Positions 34,283 through 42,442 of a DNA stretch of 64,000 nucleotides are shown in pieces. The translations under genes were made by a program, and so were the position numbers. Each line of letters starts with the position of its first letter. Position 1 is the first letter of the stretch. The stretch is from NCBI RefSeq assembly GCF_021952865.1, contig NZ_CP040792.1, positions 434,001-498,000 of the forward strand, read 5' to 3'. This DNA is from Clavibacter californiensis. Lineage in GTDB: Bacteria > Actinomycetota > Actinomycetes > Actinomycetales > Microbacteriaceae. The notes below the pieces were generated by a model. That model saw only the letters and a program-made list of their open reading frames with translations, did not search any database and had not been told where the DNA came from.

Positions 34283-35554
34283 CTACGCGACCCGGTGGCC
34301 GGCGCTCACCGCGTCCCGGCCGACGCCGCCGAGGGGCGTGTACGCGCCCGTCACGCGCACGCTCAGCAGTCGCCCGCGGTCTGCCTCGGTGATCGCGTAG
34401 GTGCTCGCGGTCGCGCCGGGGATGGGGCGGCCGTCGCGGAGCCAGGCGTACGTGAACGCCACGGGTCCGGGGCGCCAGGATCCCGTCCGCGCGGTCACGG
34501 TGCGCCCGACGGCGGCCACGCCGGTCACGAACGGGGAGCCGACCGTGATGACCGGCTGCGGCACGCGCGGCGTCGGCGCGGAGGTGCGCGTCGTGGACAG
34601 GTAGCCGTCGCGGGCTCCGCGCACCGACACGGTGATCCGCGCGCCGATCTGGTCGGAGGAGAGGGCGAACGTACCGCCGGTCGCGCCGAAGATCGGCCGT
34701 CCGTCGGCGTACCACTGGTACGTGAGGCGCACCGGGGCCGGCTGCCACAGCCCGGTCCGCACCGCGAGCGTGGCGCCCACCGACGAGCGCCCGATGATCG
34801 CGGGCGGCGGCGTGGAGGTGAGGGGCGCCGATCCGGGCGCGCTCCCCGTGGTGCCGATCGCCCGTGCGTTCGCCCACAGGTCGGGCACGACGCCGTACGT
34901 GAGCTCGAGCGCGACCGACGCGTCGTACCCGGCGTCGACGGTCACGGATCCCACTGCGTCCGCGAAGACGAAGTCGCCGCTCCGGTCGAGCTCGTAGAAG
35001 ATCTGGCTGTCCTCGGGCAGGTTGCCGTTGAGGGCCTCGCGCACGTCCCAGCTGAAGGTGACGCGGGTGCCGTCCACGAGCACCTGCGGCGTGTACGGCC
35101 GGGAGAAGCCGCTCGACCGCACCGGCTCGCGGGTGGTCGCCGCGCCGACGACCGGCACGCCGCCGATCGTGCCGGCGATCCGGATGCTGAAGAGGTGCGC
35201 TCCCGCGGTCGCGGGCACGACGAGCGGACCCCCGGTGGTCCGGACGGACGGGGTTCCCTCGGTGAGCCAGGGACCCGCGCCATCGAGCTGGTACTCGTAC
35301 CGGAGGCCCGAGGCGTCGGCGATGCCACTGAGGTCCGGTGTGACGAAGCCGTCGATGGTGGGCTCGATCTCCGTGCCGTAGCCGGAGAACTCCGTCGTGG
35401 GCGCCGGGATCGTCACGGCGGCCTGCGTCGACGCATCACCCGCCGGCTTCCCCTGGGCGCCCGCGGGCGCGACGCCGGTGAGCGAGAGACCGGCCACGAG
35501 CGCGAGGCTGGTGGCGACGGCCGCGAGAGGGCGTCTGCTGGCAGTGCGGATCAT
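34283..35554 (-). CDS. secreted Ig-like repeat protein (tandem paralogue B)
   Basis: 423-residue exported protein beginning MIRTASRRPLAAVATSLALV with cleavage near PAGAQGK. Domain order equals paralogue A: LRYEYQLDGAGPWLTEG, YTPQVLVDGTRVTFSWDVR, then two repeats (SSVGATLAVRTGLWQPAPV and AAVGRTVTARTGSWRPGPV). No LPXTG motif or terminal membrane helix. Both genes keep matching leaders, so they are probably co-regulated but separately transcribed. Homology to the repeat units common in Microbacteriaceae surface proteins is clear; ligand unknown. Confidence 0.85.
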   Translation of the reverse strand: MIRTASRRPLAAVATSLALVAGLSLTGVAPAGAQGKPAGDASTQAAVTIPAPTTEFSGYGTEIEPTIDGFVTPDLSGIADASGLRYEYQLDGAGPWLTEGTPSVRTTGGPLVVPATAGAHLFSIRIAGTIGGVPVVGAATTREPVRSSGFSRPYTPQVLVDGTRVTFSWDVREALNGNLPEDSQIFYELDRSGDFVFADAVGSVTVDAGYDASVALELTYGVVPDLWANARAIGTTGSAPGSAPLTSTPPPAIIGRSSVGATLAVRTGLWQPAPVRLTYQWYADGRPIFGATGGTFALSSDQIGARITVSVRGARDGYLSTTRTSAPTPRVPQPVITVGSPFVTGVAAVGRTVTARTGSWRPGPVAFTYAWLRDGRPIPGATASTYAITEADRGRLLSVRVTGAYTPLGGVGRDAVSAGHRVA

Positions 35555-35620
35555 CGTCGAACCGTCCATCCTCGGGCTCCATCGCCCGATGGTGCGCATC
35601 CTCGTCCTGTCGGGCGCCTG

Positions 35621-35648
35621 GCGCATCCCCCCGTTCGGGCCCACGGCG
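35621..35648 (-). promoter_or_regulatory. conserved upstream element of Ig-like gene B
   Basis: Near copy of the element at 34236-34266, 67-94 nt upstream of the ATG at 35554, differing mainly by a 2-nt gap. It lies in the 180-nt spacer divergent to pcp. Confidence 0.45.
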
Positions 35649-35734
35649 CCGCGAGGCGTAGCGTGGATCCCGCCCACCCGACTCGTCAGCCCGTCGGACG
35701 CACGCCCACCACGATCCGCACCAGGAGCCCCGCC

Positions 35735-36376
35735 ATGCCCACCGTCCTCCTCACCGGTTTCGAGCCCTTCGACGGCGACACCAGCAACCCGTCGTGGACC
35801 GCCGTCCAGGAGGTCCGCGACCGCTGGGACGGCGACGCCGAGATCCAGGTGCGGCAGCTGCCCGTCGACTTCGCGAAGGTCGATGACGCGCTGCGGGCCG
35901 CGCTCGCCGAGGTGGACCCCGACGTCGTGATCTCCGTCGGCCTCGCCGGCGGCATCGAGACGCTCGAGGTGGAGCGCGTCGCGATCAACGTCGACGACGC
36001 CCGCATCCCGGACAACACGGGGTTCCAGCCCATCGACGAGCCGGTCGTCGACGGCGGCCCCGCGGCCTACTTCAGCACCCTGCCGATCAAGGCGGCGGTC
36101 CAGGCCGTGCGCACGAAGGGGATCCCCGCGGTCGTCTCGCAGACCGCCGGCACCTACACCTGCAACCACGTCTTCTACCTGCTGATGCACGAGCTGCGCG
36201 ACCGTCCGGGGACCCGCGGCGGCTTCGTCCACATCCCGTACTCCACGGAGGAGGCGATCGGCACCGACCGCCCCTACATGCGCATGGAGCAGCTCGCGAC
36301 GGCGCTCACGGCCGTGGTGCGCGCGACGCTCGCGAACGCGACGGACGTGAAGGTGGGCGGCGGGTCGCTCGACTGA
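35735..36376 (+). CDS. pcp: pyrrolidone-carboxylate peptidase (pyroglutamyl peptidase I)
   Basis: 213-residue cytosolic cysteine peptidase (C15) that removes N-terminal pyroglutamate. Catalytic triad is visible: Glu80 in LEVERVAIN, Cys143 in GTYTCNHVFY and His166 in GFVHIPY. Begins VLLTGFEPFDG as expected. I use the ATG at 35735 (AGGAG upstream); the longer frame upstream is antisense to the Ig-like gene. Length is normal for the family. Stands alone, converging on the MFS gene after 12 nt. Confidence 0.95.
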   Translation: MPTVLLTGFEPFDGDTSNPSWTAVQEVRDRWDGDAEIQVRQLPVDFAKVDDALRAALAEVDPDVVISVGLAGGIETLEVERVAINVDDARIPDNTGFQPIDEPVVDGGPAAYFSTLPIKAAVQAVRTKGIPAVVSQTAGTYTCNHVFYLLMHELRDRPGTRGGFVHIPYSTEEAIGTDRPYMRMEQLATALTAVVRATLANATDVKVGGGSLD

Positions 36377-36388
36377 TCCGCCGCGGCG

Positions 36389-37783
36389 TCACGCCGCCCG
36401 CGCGTCCGTCCCGCGCACCCGCGTCATGAGCAGCAGCCCCGCGAGCAGCACGATCACGATGCCGATGATCCCGAAGCGCGTGTCGCCCGTGATGGCCACC
36501 GCGATGCCGAACAGGCCGGGCGCCAGGAACGAGACCGCGCGGCCCGTGGTCGTGTAGAGCCCGAACATCTCGCCCTCGTGGCCGGCCGGGGAGATGCGCG
36601 CGAGGAACGTCCGGCTCGACGACTGCACGGGTCCCACGAACAGGCAGAGGAACAGGCCCGTCGCCCAGAAGCCCGCCTTGGCGTCGCCGACCGCGAGCAC
36701 CGTGGATCCGCCGAGGATGAGGCAGACGAGCGAGACGAGGATGACGGGCTTCGCGCCGAACCGGTCGTCGAACCAGCCGGCCGCGAACGTGCCGATGCCG
36801 GCGACCACGTTCGCCGCGACGCCGAAGAGCAGCACCTCGGTGGTCGTGAACCCGAAGACCTGCGCCGCGATGATGGCCCCGAACGTGAACACGGCCGCGA
36901 GCCCGTCGCGGAACACGGCGCTCGCGACGAGGAACACGATGACGCGCGGCGACTCCCGGTAGAGCTCCGCGATCCGGCGGAACAGCGCGCCGTAGGACGC
37001 GAGGATGCCCTCCCGCTTCCGCCCCGGCGCGGCGGGGATCTCGGGCACGCCCACCAGCACGGGGATCGAGAACACGGCGCACCAGATGGCGGCCACGAGG
37101 ATCGCGACGCGCACGTCGAGCGCGCCGCCCGCCGCCCCCGAGGGCAGGCCGAGGAGCCCGGATGCGCCGGGCGTCCCGAAGTCGAAGAGGAAGAGGCCGA
37201 GCAGCAGCGCGAGCAGCACGATCCCGCCGACGTAGCCCATGCCCCAGCCGAGGCCGGACACACGGCCGACCGTGCGCGGCGTGCTCACCTGCACGAGCAT
37301 CGCGTTGTAGTTCACGCTCGCGAACTCGAAGAACACGTTGCCGGTCGCGAGCAGCACGGCGCCCAGCCACAGGTAGGAGGGCACGGGCTCGACGAACACC
37401 ATGCCGAGCATCGCGAGCACGACGATGCCCGTGTTGATCCCGAGCCAGAGGCGGCGCCGCCCTGACCCGTCCGAGCGCTGCCCGAGCACGGGCGCGAGCA
37501 CCGCGATGAGGAGGCCCGCGAGGGTGAGCGCGAGCGAGATGACGCCGGAGGTGTCGGCCTTCGCGGCCACGAGCGCCGGGTTCCGCGCGTCGTCGCCGGC
37601 GGCCGCGACGATCGCGGGATCCACGAACAGGCTGCTCGCGAGGTACGTGCTGAAGACGAAGGTGGTGACCACCGCGTTGAAGGCCGCGGACCCCCAGTCC
37701 CACAGCGCCCACGCGGCGACCCGTCGGCGGGGCGGTGCGGCGGGATCGGGCTCGGCGACGGCGGCGGGCGCGGTGGTGCTCAT
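36389..37783 (-). CDS. MFS transporter, UMF1/Atg22-like family
   Basis: 464-residue 12-helix transporter. WALWDWGSAAFNAVVTTFVFS at the start is the UMF1 family signature (unknown major facilitator 1, related to yeast Atg22), with QRSDGSGRRRLWLG after helix 3 and GLGWGMGYVGG in helix 6. Family members are thought to export amino acids or other small solutes, but no substrate is proven. Divergent from the phosphotransferase with a 72-nt spacer. Confidence 0.88.
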   Translation of the reverse strand: MSTTAPAAVAEPDPAAPPRRRVAAWALWDWGSAAFNAVVTTFVFSTYLASSLFVDPAIVAAAGDDARNPALVAAKADTSGVISLALTLAGLLIAVLAPVLGQRSDGSGRRRLWLGINTGIVVLAMLGMVFVEPVPSYLWLGAVLLATGNVFFEFASVNYNAMLVQVSTPRTVGRVSGLGWGMGYVGGIVLLALLLGLFLFDFGTPGASGLLGLPSGAAGGALDVRVAILVAAIWCAVFSIPVLVGVPEIPAAPGRKREGILASYGALFRRIAELYRESPRVIVFLVASAVFRDGLAAVFTFGAIIAAQVFGFTTTEVLLFGVAANVVAGIGTFAAGWFDDRFGAKPVILVSLVCLILGGSTVLAVGDAKAGFWATGLFLCLFVGPVQSSSRTFLARISPAGHEGEMFGLYTTTGRAVSFLAPGLFGIAVAITGDTRFGIIGIVIVLLAGLLLMTRVRGTDARAA

Positions 37784-37855
37784 GGTCGCAACCTAGTCGG
37801 TGGACGTGTCGCGGCAGGGTCGCCGGGCGCGCGACCCCGCCCCTACGCTGGCCCG

Positions 37856-38602
37856 ATGGACGGACCCCTCGAAGGCGGCAACATGAACCGCGTCGAGCGT
37901 GAGGGCGACACCGTCACCCGCGACGCCGGCCCGTGGACCCCGACCGTGCACCGCTGGCTCCGGCACCTCGCGCTCGCGGGCGTCGACGGCATCCCCGAGC
38001 CGCTCGGCATCGAGGGCGGCCGCGAGCGGCTGGCGTTCATGCACGGCGACGTGCCCGTCTACCCGCTGCCGCGCTGGATCTGGGCTGACGACGTGCTCGT
38101 GCAGGCCGGCCGCCGCCTGCGCGAGCTGCACGACGCGAGCATCGGCTTCGCGCTCGACGGCGCGGTCTGGCAGTCGGTCGCCAAGGTGCCGAGCGAGGTG
38201 ATCTGCCACAACGACTTCGCGCCGCACAACCTCGTCTTCGAAGACGGTCGGCTCACGGGCGTGATCGACATGGACATGGCCTCGCCCGGACCGCGCATCT
38301 GGGACATCGCGTACCTCGCGACGCGCGCGGTGCCGCTGTCCGGCTCCGCGCAGGACGGCGCGCCCGGCATGGACCACGCCCGCCGCCGCGTCGCGCTGCT
38401 CCTCGACGCGTACGGATCCGACGCCACCTGGGCCGACGTCCTCCGCATCGCGATCCTGCGCCTGCACGACCTCGCCGGCATCTCGATCGAGAAGGCCGAC
38501 GAGCTGGGCAAGCCGCATCTCCGCGACGAGGCCGCCCACTACTCGGCCGACGTCGCGTTCCTCCGCGGGATCCTCGACGCCGAGCGCGCGCACCCGGCGT
38601 GA
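37856..38602 (+). CDS. phosphotransferase (aminoglycoside phosphotransferase-like fold)
   Basis: 248-residue APH-family kinase. Brenner motif VICHNDFAPHNLVF with the catalytic Asp and following Asn, then the metal-binding GVIDMDMASPGPRIWD (DFG-like). The N-terminal lobe is short (starts MDGPLEGGNMNRVEREG), as in many environmental members acting on sugars, choline or amino alcohols rather than drugs. Resistance should not be assumed from the fold. Single gene, converging on the Nudix gene. Confidence 0.88.
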   Translation: MDGPLEGGNMNRVEREGDTVTRDAGPWTPTVHRWLRHLALAGVDGIPEPLGIEGGRERLAFMHGDVPVYPLPRWIWADDVLVQAGRRLRELHDASIGFALDGAVWQSVAKVPSEVICHNDFAPHNLVFEDGRLTGVIDMDMASPGPRIWDIAYLATRAVPLSGSAQDGAPGMDHARRRVALLLDAYGSDATWADVLRIAILRLHDLAGISIEKADELGKPHLRDEAAHYSADVAFLRGILDAERAHPA

Positions 38603-38606
38603 CGGC

Positions 38607-39008
38607 TCAGCCCCGCGCGATCCGCCCCGCGACCTCCCGCAGCACGTCCGCGTCCTCGTAGGCCAGCTCCATCCCGACCGCGTCGCCCACCGGGAACCAC
38701 GCGACGCGCTGCCCCTCCGTGAGCCGGATGTCCTCCGCCGCCACGTCGAGCCGCGCCGTGAACGTGTGCTCGATCCCGTAGGAGCGCGTGCGCGTCATGA
38801 GGTGCGCGACCTCGGCCGGCGGGATCCGCGCCCCCAGCTCCTCCTCGACCTCCCGCACGATGCACGCGAGCGGCGTCTCGCCCGGCTCGAGCATGCCGCC
38901 GGGGATCGCCCACATGCCGGGGAAGGGGATGGTCGGGATGTCGTCGCGCAGCTGAAGCAGGATCCGCCCGGCCGCGTCGACGAGCACGACCTGGCAGCCC
39001 TCGCTCAC
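38607..39008 (-). CDS. Nudix hydrolase
   Basis: 133-residue pyrophosphohydrolase with a complete Nudix box, GGMLEPGETPLACIVREVEEELG (first residues G-x5-E-x7-REVxEELG read in order). Compact single domain, MutT/NADH-type architecture; WFPVGDAVGMELAYEDADVL closes the fold. GTG at 39008 overlaps the MarR gene stop (GTGA), so it is the second gene of a two-gene unit. Substrate nucleotide unknown. Confidence 0.92.
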   Translation of the reverse strand: MSEGCQVVLVDAAGRILLQLRDDIPTIPFPGMWAIPGGMLEPGETPLACIVREVEEELGARIPPAEVAHLMTRTRSYGIEHTFTARLDVAAEDIRLTEGQRVAWFPVGDAVGMELAYEDADVLREVAGRIARG

Positions 39009-39499
39009 GCGGGCGCGCCCGCATCCGGCCCGTCGATGGTGTGCGCGGTCATGGCGATCGCGGCGCGCGCGATGTCCTCGGCCGTCTCCTCGGTGCCGAG
39101 CGCGGGGGAGGCCCGGAGCGCCACGGCGGCCGCCTCCCGGTAGTCGGCCTCCATGCGGGCGAGCGTCTTCCGTCCGGCGTCGGTGAGCTCGAGGAAGACG
39201 CTGCGGCGGTCCTTCGGGTTGGGCACGCGGTCGAGGTGCCCGGCGCCGACCAGCCGGTCGATCACGGCGGTCACCGCGCCCGTGCCCATCGAGATCTCGA
39301 CGGCCAGGTGCTTGGGCGTCATGCGGTGCAGGTCGCCGACCACGCTGATCACGGTCAGGTCGGTCACGTTCACGCCGATGTCCTGCGCGATGCGCGTGCG
39401 CAGGTGGCGCTGCGCGGTCTCGATCATGTGCAGCGCGTTCGCGAGGGACTCCACGGCCGCGGCGTCGTCGCGGCGAAGGGCGGTTCTCTGCGGGCTCAT
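39005..39499 (-). CDS. MarR-family transcriptional regulator
   Basis: 164-residue winged-helix regulator: LTVISVVGDLHRMTPKHLAV, the recognition helix MGTGAVTAVIDRLVGAGHLD and wing RVPNPKDRRSVFLELTDAG are all characteristic. I set the start at the ATG at 39499; the frame upstream (to 39667) is proline/arginine-rich and crosses the regulatory region. The following Nudix gene overlaps it. A palindromic site lies upstream (39628-39654) between it and the divergent TasA-like gene. Confidence 0.87.
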   Translation of the reverse strand: MSPQRTALRRDDAAAVESLANALHMIETAQRHLRTRIAQDIGVNVTDLTVISVVGDLHRMTPKHLAVEISMGTGAVTAVIDRLVGAGHLDRVPNPKDRRSVFLELTDAGRKTLARMEADYREAAAVALRASPALGTEETAEDIARAAIAMTAHTIDGPDAGAPA

Positions 39500-39627
39500 C
39501 TCGGGTGTCCCTGTGTCGGCGGATCCGGGCGGGATCCGTGGGCGGTCCAGCGACTGTAACGCGCCGTCGCGGCCGCGATCCCCTCGACGAACGACTGCCC
39601 CCCGCAGTGGGGGGATTGCGCGGAATC

Positions 39628-39654
39628 CAAGTAGCTGTATCTTCGAGTTACTTG
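39628..39654. promoter_or_regulatory. inverted repeat CAAGTA...TACTTG in marR/TasA-like divergent region
   Basis: CAAGTA (39628-39633) and TACTTG (39649-39654) form an inverted repeat in an AT-leaning stretch of an otherwise GC-rich 231-nt spacer. On the plus strand TTGCGC and TATCTT, 16 nt apart, overlap it as a possible promoter for 39731. MarR-type operators have this size, so the MarR protein may also affect the surface-protein gene. Confidence 0.5.
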
Positions 39655-39730
39655 CAAAGCGAGTCACCGAGCTTCTTCTCCTGAGGGGCTCACCCAGCCC
39701 CTTCCTCTCCTACAGACCCGGAGTCAGACC

Positions 39731-40399
39731 ATGTCGCACCACATCGCCCCCGCCGTCAAGACCAAGCGCGTCCGCTTCGCCCCCCTCGCCATCGCGACCG
39801 GCGTCGCCGCCGCCGTCCTCCTCTCCGTCTCGATGTCCGGCACGCTGTCGGGCTTCGTCGCCTCGATCACCAACGACACCAACACGGCGGCCTCCGGCTC
39901 GCTCGTCATGCAGGAGTCGCAGGCCGGCGCCAACGGCGCCCCGACCGTCACCTGCCTCAGCACGAGCGCCACGTCCGGCGTCGACTCCAACGCCGCCACC
40001 TGCTCCACCATCAACAAGTTCGGCGGCTCGACCACGATGATCCCCGGCCAGACGGTCACGAGCGTCGTGAACATCAAGAACGTCGGCACCTCCAAGGCCT
40101 CGACCTTCACGCTGACCCCCGGCGCGGCCTGCACGCAGACCAAGAACGGCACCGTCAACGGCTCGGCCACCGACTTCTGCGCCAAGCTCAACGTCGTCAT
40201 CACCGCGGCCGGCAGCGCGACCCCGGTCTACTCGGGCACCGCGGCGGCCCTCGCCGGATCCTCCGCCAAGACGCTGACCGCCCTCGCCGCCAACGGCAGC
40301 ACCGACTTCACCTTCGCCGTCACGCTCGACGCCTCCGCCGGCAACACGTACCAGGGCCTCGGCGCCTCGCTGCCCCTCACCTGGACCTTCGCCGCCTAG
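39731..40399 (+). CDS. TasA/camelysin-like secreted protein with SipW-type signal
   Basis: 222-residue exported protein, first gene of locus 1 of the surface system. Signal helix FAPLAIATGVAAAVLLSVSM, then the junction GFVASITNDTNTAASGSL, then a beta-rich, Ser/Thr/Ala-rich body with four Cys (TCLSTS, ATCSTI, ACTQT, FCAKL) and IPGQTVTSVVNIKNVGTSKA, a segment typical of camelysin/TasA-like proteins. TasA forms amyloid-like matrix fibres in Bacillus after SipW cleavage (established). Here the following gene is a SipW-type peptidase and the next secreted protein has the same junction. Confidence 0.82.
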   Translation: MSHHIAPAVKTKRVRFAPLAIATGVAAAVLLSVSMSGTLSGFVASITNDTNTAASGSLVMQESQAGANGAPTVTCLSTSATSGVDSNAATCSTINKFGGSTTMIPGQTVTSVVNIKNVGTSKASTFTLTPGAACTQTKNGTVNGSATDFCAKLNVVITAAGSATPVYSGTAAALAGSSAKTLTALAANGSTDFTFAVTLDASAGNTYQGLGASLPLTWTFAA

Positions 40400-40460
40400 C
40401 CCCCGCCAGCCCACCCAGCTGGATCCCCCCCCGCCAGCCCACCCAGCTGGATCCCCCCCC
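40400..40460 (+). repeat. tandem direct repeat of about 30 bp
   Basis: Two copies of a unit containing CCGCCAGCCCACCCAGCTGG followed by ATCCCCCC lie back to back (about 40401-40430 and 40431-40460) right after the stop of the TasA-like gene. They precede the hairpin at 40461. Likely a slippage product. Confidence 0.85.
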
Positions 40461-40486
40461 GCGGGGCCGCCGAGAGGCGGCCCCGC
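40461..40486 (+). terminator. perfect 11-bp hairpin between TasA-like and signal peptidase genes
   Basis: GCGGGGCCGCC, loop GAGA, and the exact complement. No T-run follows. It could reduce read-through so that the abundant secreted protein is made in excess over the peptidase, or protect the 3' end of the upstream message. Confidence 0.65.
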
Positions 40487-40510
40487 ACCCCTTGACCCGG
40501 GAGGTGCCCC

Positions 40511-41542
40511 ATGACCGACATCCAGGACCGCTCGCCCGCCCCCACGGCCGGCACCGCTCCGATCGACGCCCTCGAGCTGGAGGCGGCGCTCGCCCTGGAC
40601 CTGGACCTCGAGCTCGACCTCCTCGCCGAGGAGCTCCTCCTCGACCCGGCCGCCCCGGTGCTCCCCGCACCCGGCCTCCCCGTGCGCGGCGCGACCCGAC
40701 GCGCCGCGCGCACCTCCCGCACGATCCGCCGCCGCACCGTCCTGATGTGGGCCGCCACCGTCCTCCTCACGGCCCTCGTCGCGGTGACGCTCCTCTTCCA
40801 GGCGTCCGGCGGCCGCTGGTTCGTCGTGCAGACCCCGTCGATGGGCACCACTGCCCCCGTCGGCACGCTGCTGCTCACGACCCCCGTCCTCCTCGAGGAC
40901 CTTCACGTCGGCGACGTCGTCAGCTTCCACCCCTCCACCACGCCGGACGAGACCTACACGCACCGCGTCATCGCGGTCGACGCCGACGGGATCACCACCC
41001 GGGGCGACATCAACGGCGCCGTGGATCCGTGGAAGACCGACCAGGCCCACCTCGTCGGCGAGGCCACGACGATCCTCCCCGGCTTCGGCTGGCTCGCGAA
41101 GGGAGTGCCGCTGCTGCTCGCCGGCCTCGTCATCGTGATGGTCCTCACCCGCCCCATCGGCTCGCCGACGCACCGCGCCTCCATGCGCATGCTCGGCGGC
41201 GCGCTCGTCGCCGCGCTCACGGTCTTCCTGCTCAAGCCCTTCGTCGGCCTCGTCGTGCTCGACGCGGCGACCCGCGGCAGCGACGTGGAGGCGACGGTCG
41301 TCTCGACCGGCATGCTCCCCATCCGCATCGCGGCCGAGGGCGGCACCCACACGACGCTCGCGGCCGGCCAGGTCGGCACGATCACCGCGCCCGCGGCCGA
41401 GGCGGGCCGCTTCCACGACGTGACGTCCACGCTCGACCTGCCGCTCTGGGGCTGGATCCTCTTCTTCGGCCTCTGCGCGCTCCCCCTCCTCTGGACCCTC
41501 GCGGTCGGACTCCCCGCCGAGCGCGAGGAGCGCCGCGCATGA
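40511..41542 (+). CDS. SipW/ER-type signal peptidase I (Ser-His), N-terminally extended
   Basis: 343-residue membrane peptidase. Nucleophile Ser110 in VQTPSMG and general base His151 in YTHRVIAV replace the bacterial Ser-Lys pair, the mark of the SipW/ER group. Membrane helices at ~77-98, ~165-185, ~200-225 and near the end. The first 75 residues are unusual: acidic and leucine-rich (LELEAALALDLDLELDLLAE), then Arg-rich. RBS GGGAGG upstream of the ATG at 40511. It should process the TasA-like and LamG proteins on either side; the stop overlaps the next ATG (ATGA). Confidence 0.88.
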   Translation: MTDIQDRSPAPTAGTAPIDALELEAALALDLDLELDLLAEELLLDPAAPVLPAPGLPVRGATRRAARTSRTIRRRTVLMWAATVLLTALVAVTLLFQASGGRWFVVQTPSMGTTAPVGTLLLTTPVLLEDLHVGDVVSFHPSTTPDETYTHRVIAVDADGITTRGDINGAVDPWKTDQAHLVGEATTILPGFGWLAKGVPLLLAGLVIVMVLTRPIGSPTHRASMRMLGGALVAALTVFLLKPFVGLVVLDAATRGSDVEATVVSTGMLPIRIAAEGGTHTTLAAGQVGTITAPAAEAGRFHDVTSTLDLPLWGWILFFGLCALPLLWTLAVGLPAEREERRA

Positions 41543-42390
41543 CCGTCGCCTCCCGCCTCGCCGCGATCGCCGCGTCCGTCTCCGCGGTCGCCCTCGGCGC
41601 CGTCCTCCTCCTCGCGCCCGGGACGAACGGCGCGTACACCGCCGCCATCACGAACACGAACAACACGGCCGCGTCGTCCGCCGCGTACTTCACCTGCACG
41701 AGCGCGCTCGCAGCCGACCGGGCCGACGCGCTCTTCGCCTACGCGTTCACGGAGGCCGCCGGTTCCACGCGCGCCACGGACAGCGACTCGGGTGCGTACC
41801 CCGGCACCTACCGCGGCACCATGCGCACCACGACCACCTCCCCGCAGGCGTGCCCGCGCGACTCGGGCTCGTCATACCTCCTCGACGGCTTCTCGAGCCA
41901 GGTGACCAACGCCCTGCAGCAGAACTCGCCGGGCGAGTTCTCGACCGAGCTGTGGTTCAAGACCACTGTCAGGGGCGGGAAGCTCATCGGCTTCGGCGAC
42001 AGCCAGGCCGGCCTGTCGAGCTCGTACGACCGCCACACGTACATCAACACCGCGGGCCAGCTCGTGTTCGGCACCTACACGCCGGCTACCGGGATCATGA
42101 CCGTCACGAGCCCCGGCACCGTGACGGACGGTGCCTGGCACCACGTCGTCTCGACGATGTCGCCCACCGCGGGCATGACCCTGTGGCTCGACGGGGTGGC
42201 CGTCGCGGCGAACCCGTCCTACCGCACCGCGGAGGGCACGAGGGGCTGGTGGCGCATCGGCTACGACAACCTCGACACGTGGCCGGGCGCCGGCAACCGC
42301 TTCTTCGCGGGCAGCATGCGCTTCGCGGCCGTGTACTCCGTGGCCCTCACCGGCCAGCAGGTGCGGAACCACTACAACGCCGGCCGCTGA
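41539..42390 (+). CDS. secreted LamG-fold (concanavalin-like) protein with SipW-type signal
   Basis: 283-residue exported protein. Signal helix LAAIAASVSAVALGAVLLLA, junction GAYTAAITNTNNTAASSA, which copies the one in the TasA-like protein (SITNDTNTAAS), then a LamG/laminin-G-like jelly roll of ~200 residues: FSTELWFKTTVRGGKLIGFG, WHHVVSTMSPTAGMTLWLDG, MRFAAVYSVALTGQQVRNHY. LamG domains usually bind carbohydrate or matrix proteins. Third gene of locus 1, overlapping the peptidase by 4 nt. Confidence 0.87.
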   Translation: MTVASRLAAIAASVSAVALGAVLLLAPGTNGAYTAAITNTNNTAASSAAYFTCTSALAADRADALFAYAFTEAAGSTRATDSDSGAYPGTYRGTMRTTTTSPQACPRDSGSSYLLDGFSSQVTNALQQNSPGEFSTELWFKTTVRGGKLIGFGDSQAGLSSSYDRHTYINTAGQLVFGTYTPATGIMTVTSPGTVTDGAWHHVVSTMSPTAGMTLWLDGVAVAANPSYRTAEGTRGWWRIGYDNLDTWPGAGNRFFAGSMRFAAVYSVALTGQQVRNHYNAGR

Positions 42391-42393
42391 CGC

Positions 42394-42427
42394 GACGACG
42401 GGACGGTCGCGTGACCGTCCCGTCGTC
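42394..42427. terminator. strong bidirectional terminator hairpin
   Basis: Perfect 15-bp stem (GACGACGGGACGGTC and its complement) with a GCGT loop lies between the convergent LamG and SnoaL-like lipoprotein genes. Confidence 0.8.
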
Positions 42428-42442
42428 CGTGCGTGCTCCGGA

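Noticed and set aside
37856-38602. An aminoglycoside resistance gene
   Set aside because: The kinase motifs are present, but the N-lobe and context do not match drug-modifying enzymes. Many APH-fold proteins phosphorylate metabolites.
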